DNA from: Microbacterium sp. RURRCA19A
GTDB taxonomy: Bacteria > Actinomycetota > Actinomycetes > Actinomycetales > Microbacteriaceae
Reading direction: 5' to 3'
DNA: 64,000 bases
Assembly (NCBI RefSeq): GCF_900156455.1
Contig: NZ_FTNQ01000003.1
Span: 186,001 to 250,000 of the forward strand
In this document: in pieces, positions 60,441 to 64,000 of the stretch
Numbering within the stretch: position 1 is the first letter of the stretch
How the letters are laid out: each line of letters starts with the position of its first letter
Made by a program: the position numbers and the translations under genes
The notes under the pieces: generated by a model
The model's input: only the letters and a program-made list of their open reading frames with translations
The model's database searches: none
What the model was told of the DNA's origin: nothing

Positions 60441-61763
60441 GTGGCCGAATCCCTCAGCATCACCGCCAGCGCGGTCGACCCCGGACTGTTGCAGCTGCCC
60501 TGGTCGACCGGCCTCGCCGACTGGCCGAGCTCGCACATCGTGGCCCTCCCCAAGGGCATCTCGCGGCACCTCGTCCGGTTCGCGAACCTCTCCGGTCGCG
60601 TCGTCGCGATCAAGGAGACGACCGAGGAGATGGCCCGGCGCGAGTACGACATGCTCGGCAACCTCGACCGTCTCGCGGCGCCGTGCGTCGACCGGGTCGC
60701 CGTGATCGCGGGGCGCACCGACGCCTCGGGCCGCCCGCTCCCGGCCGCGCTGGTCACCGCGCACCTGAAGTTCTCGCTCCCGTACCGCGCACTGTTCACC
60801 CAGGTCCTGCGTCCGCACACGGCCACGCGCCTGGTCGACGCCCTGGCCGTGCTGCTCGTGCGCCTGCACAACGTGGGGTTCTACTGGGGCGACGTGTCGC
60901 TGTCGAACACGCTGTTCCGCCGCGACGCGGGCGAGTTCGCCGCGTACCTCGTCGACGCCGAGACCGGCGAGCTGCACGGCAACCGTCTCACTCCCGGCCA
61001 GCGCGCGCACGACCTCGACATCGCCCGCACGAACATCGCGGGCGAGATCATGGACCTCGAGGCCGGCGGTCGACTGGAAGGCGGTGTGGATGCCATCGCC
61101 GTCGCCGACGGCCTGGTGTCGTCGTACCACTCGCTGTGGGGCGCCCTCACCGACAAGGAGACGTTCGCCGTCGACGAGTCCTGGCGCATCACCGAACGCG
61201 TGCACCGGCTGAACGCCCTCGGTTTCGACATCGGCGAGATGTCCATCAAGACCGCCAGCGACGGCACGCAGGTCTCGATCCAGCCGAAGGTCGTGGATGC
61301 CGGGCACCACCAGCGCCGTCTGCTGCGGCTGACCGGACTCGACGTCGAAGAGAACCAGGCGCGGCGCCTGCTCAACGACCTGGACGAGTTCCGCGCGCGC
61401 GTGTCGCGCCTCGGCGCCGACGAGGAGATGGTCGCGCACGAGTGGCTGACCCGGGTCTTCGAGCCGATCGTCATGGCGATCCCGTTCGACCTGCGCGCCA
61501 AGCTCGAACCCGCCGAGGTCTTCCACCAGGTGCTCGAGCACCGCTGGTACATGTCGCAGGCGCGGGGCCGGTCCGTTCCGCTGGCCGAGGTCGTGACCTC
61601 CTACATCGACGACGTCCTGCGCCACCGCCGCGACGAGGCAACCGTGATGGGTCCGCCCACCGACACGATGTCGCTCGCGACGATCGCGGATGCCACCGCT
61701 CCCGCCACGGGCGAGGTGCCGACGACCGACACCGACGTCATCGATTGGCGCGACCTGGTCTGA
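60441..61763 (+). CDS. DUF4032 kinase-like protein
   Basis: A 440-residue actinobacterial protein of the DUF4032 family, with a lipopolysaccharide-kinase-like fold in its first 200 residues. Kinase-type landmarks are present: VVAIKET with Lys58, RREYDML with Glu68, the catalytic-loop equivalent FYWGDVSLSNTLF with Asp151 and Asn156, and a metal-binding Asp172 in YLVDAETGEL. The rest, including SIKTASDGTQVSIQPKVVD and HEWLTRVFEPIV, is the DUF4032 C-terminal domain. The start is GTG at 60441 behind a GGAGGAACC site. Small-molecule or protein phosphorylation is plausible but unproven. Confidence 0.87.
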   Translation: MAESLSITASAVDPGLLQLPWSTGLADWPSSHIVALPKGISRHLVRFANLSGRVVAIKETTEEMARREYDMLGNLDRLAAPCVDRVAVIAGRTDASGRPLPAALVTAHLKFSLPYRALFTQVLRPHTATRLVDALAVLLVRLHNVGFYWGDVSLSNTLFRRDAGEFAAYLVDAETGELHGNRLTPGQRAHDLDIARTNIAGEIMDLEAGGRLEGGVDAIAVADGLVSSYHSLWGALTDKETFAVDESWRITERVHRLNALGFDIGEMSIKTASDGTQVSIQPKVVDAGHHQRRLLRLTGLDVEENQARRLLNDLDEFRARVSRLGADEEMVAHEWLTRVFEPIVMAIPFDLRAKLEPAEVFHQVLEHRWYMSQARGRSVPLAEVVTSYIDDVLRHRRDEATVMGPPTDTMSLATIADATAPATGEVPTTDTDVIDWRDLV

Positions 61764-61770
61764 CGACACG

Positions 61771-61805
61771 ACGACGGCGCCGCCCCGAGGGGACGGCGCC
61801 GTCGT
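61771..61805. terminator. bidirectional hairpin between convergent genes
   Basis: ACGACGGCGCCG pairs with CGGCGCCGTCGT, and an inner CCC/GGG block continues the stem around a short loop. It occupies the 53-base gap between the DUF4032 gene and the convergent reductase gene. Confidence 0.65.
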
Positions 61806-61816
61806 GGTTCGCCGCG

Positions 61817-62458
61817 TCAGTACCCGACGGCGAAGTTGTCGCGCGAGTGCTTCGGGTTCTCGATCTCGTCGAGCACGGCGACGGCGAAGTCGGCGCCGGA
61901 GATGAAGGAGTCGCCCTTCTCGTCGACGACGAGGACGTGTCCGCCGTCGCGGTAGGTCCCGGTGCGCTCCCCCGGCGCCCACACGCCGAATCCGCCGGCC
62001 GGGTGGATGTAGAACCAGTCCCGATCGGACGCGCCCGCTCGAAGGTCTTCCAGGATGCCGATGGCCTCGGACGCCTCGGGCTTGTACTCGTCGGTGAAGC
62101 CCTCGGTATCGATGAGGCGGGGGCCTCCCTCGGCGACGAGCGAGCCGCCCGCTCCCCCGACAACGCCCAGACGGACGGACTCGGGAAGGACCGAGGCGAG
62201 CTGCGCGATCGCGGGGCGGAGCTTGCCGAGCATGTCGCCGCGCGGCGCCACGGCCGAGACGACGACGTCGACGCCCTCGAGCTCGGCGGTCAGGCCGGGC
62301 ACGTCGAGAACGGTGCCTTCGACGTACGTGGCACCCTCGACGCGCTCGGCGGGTACCGACCGGGCGACCGAGACGACGGTGTGGCCGCGCCGCACGGCTT
62401 CGGCGACGATGTGGGCCCCGGCGTAGCCGGTTCCTCCGATGACTGCGATACGGGACAC
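61817..62458 (-). CDS. NAD(P)-dependent epimerase/reductase (NmrA/SDR-like)
   Basis: A 213-residue atypical short-chain dehydrogenase of the NAD(P)-binding NmrA-like group. It begins VSRIAVIGGTGYAGAHIVAEAVRRG (GxxGxxG cofactor motif), continues with VARSVPAERVEG, ELEGVDVVVSAVAPRGDM, and VRLGVVGGAGGSLV, and ends with SGADFAVAVLDEIENPKHSRDNFAVGY. The classical YxxxK is absent, as in this subgroup. The GTG at 62458 has a GAGGAGAGGAAG site. Such proteins act as flavin/quinone reductases or redox sensors; the substrate is unknown. Confidence 0.88.
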   Translation of the reverse strand: MSRIAVIGGTGYAGAHIVAEAVRRGHTVVSVARSVPAERVEGATYVEGTVLDVPGLTAELEGVDVVVSAVAPRGDMLGKLRPAIAQLASVLPESVRLGVVGGAGGSLVAEGGPRLIDTEGFTDEYKPEASEAIGILEDLRAGASDRDWFYIHPAGGFGVWAPGERTGTYRDGGHVLVVDEKGDSFISGADFAVAVLDEIENPKHSRDNFAVGY

Positions 62459-62517
62459 GGATCTTCCTCTCCTCCGGTCCGCGGACTGCCGCGGACGACT
62501 TCTCCCAGCGTGCCGCC

Positions 62518-62550
62518 TCGGGGCGCCGACGCGAAACGCCGACGCCCCGA
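62518..62550 (-). terminator. hairpin after the E2 gene
   Basis: TCGGGGCG (62518-62525) and CGCCCCGA (62543-62550) are complementary, with partial pairing inside the loop. They lie 11 bases beyond the E2 stop, between it and the reductase gene on the same strand. Confidence 0.45.
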
Positions 62551-62561
62551 ACCGACACGAT

Positions 62562-63908
62562 TCACAGCAGGATCTGCAGAGGATTCTCGATCCGGGCGAC
62601 GAACGCCGCGAGCCACTGGGCCGCCAGCGCACCGTCGAGCACGCGGTGGTCGGCGGACAGGGTCACCGACATGACCGTCGCGGCCGCGAGCGACCCGTCG
62701 TCCTCGACCACGGGCCGCCGCGTCGCGGCACCGACGGCGAGGATGCCGGCGTGCGGCGGGTTGATGATGGCCGAGAACGACGTCGTCCCGTACATGCCGA
62801 GGTTCGACACCGAGAAGGAGCCGCCCTCGAGCTCGTTCTGCTTCAGCCGCCCCTCGCGCGCGCGTGCCGCAAGGTCGCGGACCGTGGCGGCGAGCTCGCC
62901 GATCGACAGGCGGTCGGCCGCCCGCACCACCGGCGTCAACAGCCCGCCGGGCACCGAGACCGCCACGGCGATGTCGGCGGCGGAGAATCGGCGCGTGGCA
63001 TCCGGGGTCCAGATCGCGTTCGCCTCGGGAACGTCGCGCAGTGCGCCCGCGACCGCCTTGACGACGAGGTCGTTCACCGAGATGCGCTGCTCTCGTCCCT
63101 CGTTGATCTGCGCCCGGAGGGCGAGCAGCGCATCGACGCGACAGTCGGCCTGCAGGTAGAAATGCGGAACGGTCGCCTTCGACTCGGTGAGACGCCGCGC
63201 GATCGCTCGCCGCATGCCGGTGTGCGGCACGTCCTCGTACCCGGCACCGACGGATGCCGGAACGACGGGCGGTTCGACGACCTCGGGGGCGGGCTCCGGA
63301 TGCCGCTCGACCGGCGCCGGGGTCCAGGCATCCAGGTCTCGGCGGACGATGCGTCCGCGCGGGCCCGATCCGGGGACCTCGGCGAGGTCGATGCCGCGCT
63401 CCGCGGCCAGGCGGCGCACGAGCGGGGAGGCGAAGAGGCGACGCTGCTCGCCGGGCGGGTCCACGGCAGCGGGCGCCAGCGCGGGAGCGGGCGGTTCCGC
63501 GGCAGCGGGCGCCGACGCGGGAGCGGGCGCCGGCGCGGGCGCGGGCGCGGACGCGGCGGGGGCCTCCGCCGCCTCCTCGGGTGCGGCGGCGACCTCGGTG
63601 TCGGACGGCGTCGCGGTCGCGGGAGCGGGCGCTCCTCCGGCGGCGGCGAGCGCGGCATCCACGCTCTCCCCCTCTTCGGCCAGAACGGCGATCGGGACGC
63701 CCACGGCCGCGGCGTCACCGGCGGGCAGGAGGATCCCCGCGAGGATGCCGGCGCGTTCGGCCTCGTACTCGACGACGGCCTTCTCGGTCTCGATCTCGAC
63801 GATCGCCTGGCCGGCGCGCACGGGGCTGCCGACCTCGACGAGCCAGCTCTGGATGGCCGCTTCGGCGGCGCCCGTGGCGATCTCGGGCATGCGGACGACG
63901 ACGGCCAT
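62562..63908 (-). CDS. dihydrolipoamide acyltransferase (E2) of a 2-oxoacid dehydrogenase
   Basis: E2 core of a pyruvate or branched-chain 2-oxoacid dehydrogenase complex, 448 residues. One lipoyl domain has the lipoylated Lys43 in EIETEKAVVEYE. An Ala/Pro linker (about 85-155) leads to the E3/E1-binding domain ASPLVRRLAAERGIDLAEVPGSGPRGRIVRRDL. After a second linker, the catalytic domain carries the segment THPHAGILAVGA-like NPPHAGILAVGA and the active site SADHRVLDGALAAQW with His421 and Asp425. The start shares a base with the stop of the upstream E1 gene (TGATG). The exact complex cannot be fixed from E2 alone. Confidence 0.93.
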   Translation of the reverse strand: MAVVVRMPEIATGAAEAAIQSWLVEVGSPVRAGQAIVEIETEKAVVEYEAERAGILAGILLPAGDAAAVGVPIAVLAEEGESVDAALAAAGGAPAPATATPSDTEVAAAPEEAAEAPAASAPAPAPAPAPASAPAAAEPPAPALAPAAVDPPGEQRRLFASPLVRRLAAERGIDLAEVPGSGPRGRIVRRDLDAWTPAPVERHPEPAPEVVEPPVVPASVGAGYEDVPHTGMRRAIARRLTESKATVPHFYLQADCRVDALLALRAQINEGREQRISVNDLVVKAVAGALRDVPEANAIWTPDATRRFSAADIAVAVSVPGGLLTPVVRAADRLSIGELAATVRDLAARAREGRLKQNELEGGSFSVSNLGMYGTTSFSAIINPPHAGILAVGAATRRPVVEDDGSLAAATVMSVTLSADHRVLDGALAAQWLAAFVARIENPLQILL

Positions 63909-64000
63909 CAGCGGATCCCTCCCGCCGCGCGGACGCGCTCGAGGCCGGCGACGACCTCTTCGGTGCGGGCGATGGCCGCCCGCTCGAGGACCTTCGAGAT
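63908..64000 (-). CDS. C-terminal end of an E1 component gene (partial)
   Basis: The last 30 codons of a minus-strand gene run off the window and stop at 63908-63910, overlapping the E2 start. The residues, starting ISKVLERAAIARTEEVVAG, are a helical tail consistent with the end of a 2-oxoacid dehydrogenase E1 beta subunit, the usual gene upstream of E2. Identification rests mainly on context. Confidence 0.6.
   Translation of the reverse strand: MSKVLERAAIARTEEVVAGLERVRAAGGIR

Noticed and set aside
60372-61763. Minus-strand extension of the reductase frame through the DUF4032 gene
   Set aside because: Different frame pieces with Arg-rich shadow sequence; the reductase is well defined at 61817-62458 in another frame.

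Overview
The window looks like a chromosomal segment of a high-GC actinobacterium, most probably Microbacterium or a close relative in the Microbacteriaceae. The reasons are GC of about 70 percent by eye, near-total G/C at third codon positions, many leaderless genes with a TANNNT box 6 to 8 bases before the start codon, a lone groEL under CIRCE control, and families typical of this group (DUF3027, DUF3263, DUF4032, XPB with its partner, and a nuclease domain resembling REase_MTES_1575). Genus is an inference; no rRNA gene is present. I see no prophage, transposase, integrase or CRISPR array.

Layout. 1-2.1 kb: end of an unknown gene, an aldo/keto reductase divergent from a TetR regulator with a palindromic operator between them, and tRNA-Ala(CGC). 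2.1-6.3 kb: coiled-coil membrane protein, GNAT acetyltransferase, galU, then 5-formyl-THF cyclo-ligase, an FmdB zinc ribbon and mscL. 6.3-11.2 kb: a large inverted repeat, a 78-residue small protein coupled to a 1235-residue degenerate SF1-like helicase with a nuclease-like tail, and a divergent alkyltransferase-like protein that has lost its catalytic cysteine. 11.2-14.6 kb: acetate-type symporter with its DUF485 partner, a divergent RamA-like LuxR regulator, and a HesB-like protein without cysteines. 14.65-22.74 kb: a nine-gene phenylacetate (paa) operon in which every junction overlaps. 22.8-26.7 kb: DUF4436 protein, tRNA-Arg(CCT), NRDE protein, coaBC and a DUF2510 membrane protein. 26.8-32.6 kb: the SOS mutasome imuA-imuB-dnaE2 with a LexA box inside its promoter. 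32.6-38.3 kb: isochorismatase-like hydrolase, HNH nuclease, a candidate small ORF ending in a terminator, an M23 peptidase with a structured leader, DtxR/IdeR, serC, and DUF3027 with a cold-shock protein. 38.4-44.6 kb: small membrane protein, XPB partner and XPB helicase, and an OmpR-type two-component system. 44.7-49.8 kb: groEL, cspA, LytR_C protein, DUF3263, DUF2332, msrB and a nitroreductase. 49.8-57.0 kb: YdcZ transporter, amylosucrase, FAD oxidoreductase, then a block that looks lower in GC (acyltransferase, 155-residue protein, HTTM protein) ending near tRNA-Thr(TGT). 57.1-64.0 kb: secreted SH3/CHAP-like protein, DsbA-like protein without CxxC, an MsiK-type ABC ATPase, a DUF4032 kinase-like protein, an NAD(P)-binding reductase, and the E2 plus E1 end of a 2-oxoacid dehydrogenase operon.

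Functional themes are carbon catabolism (phenylacetate, acetate, sucrose/alpha-glucan, 2-oxoacids), DNA repair and mutagenesis (SOS mutasome, XPB, alkyltransferase-like protein, degenerate helicase-nuclease), iron and stress regulation (IdeR, CIRCE, cold shock) and cell envelope. Several proteins keep a fold while losing the canonical catalytic residues: the helicase, the alkyltransferase-like protein, the HesB-like protein and the DsbA-like protein. The strongest unexplained signal at sequence level is the heptamer GGATGCC/GGCATCC. I counted about 105 copies by eye over both orientations, several-fold more than base composition predicts.
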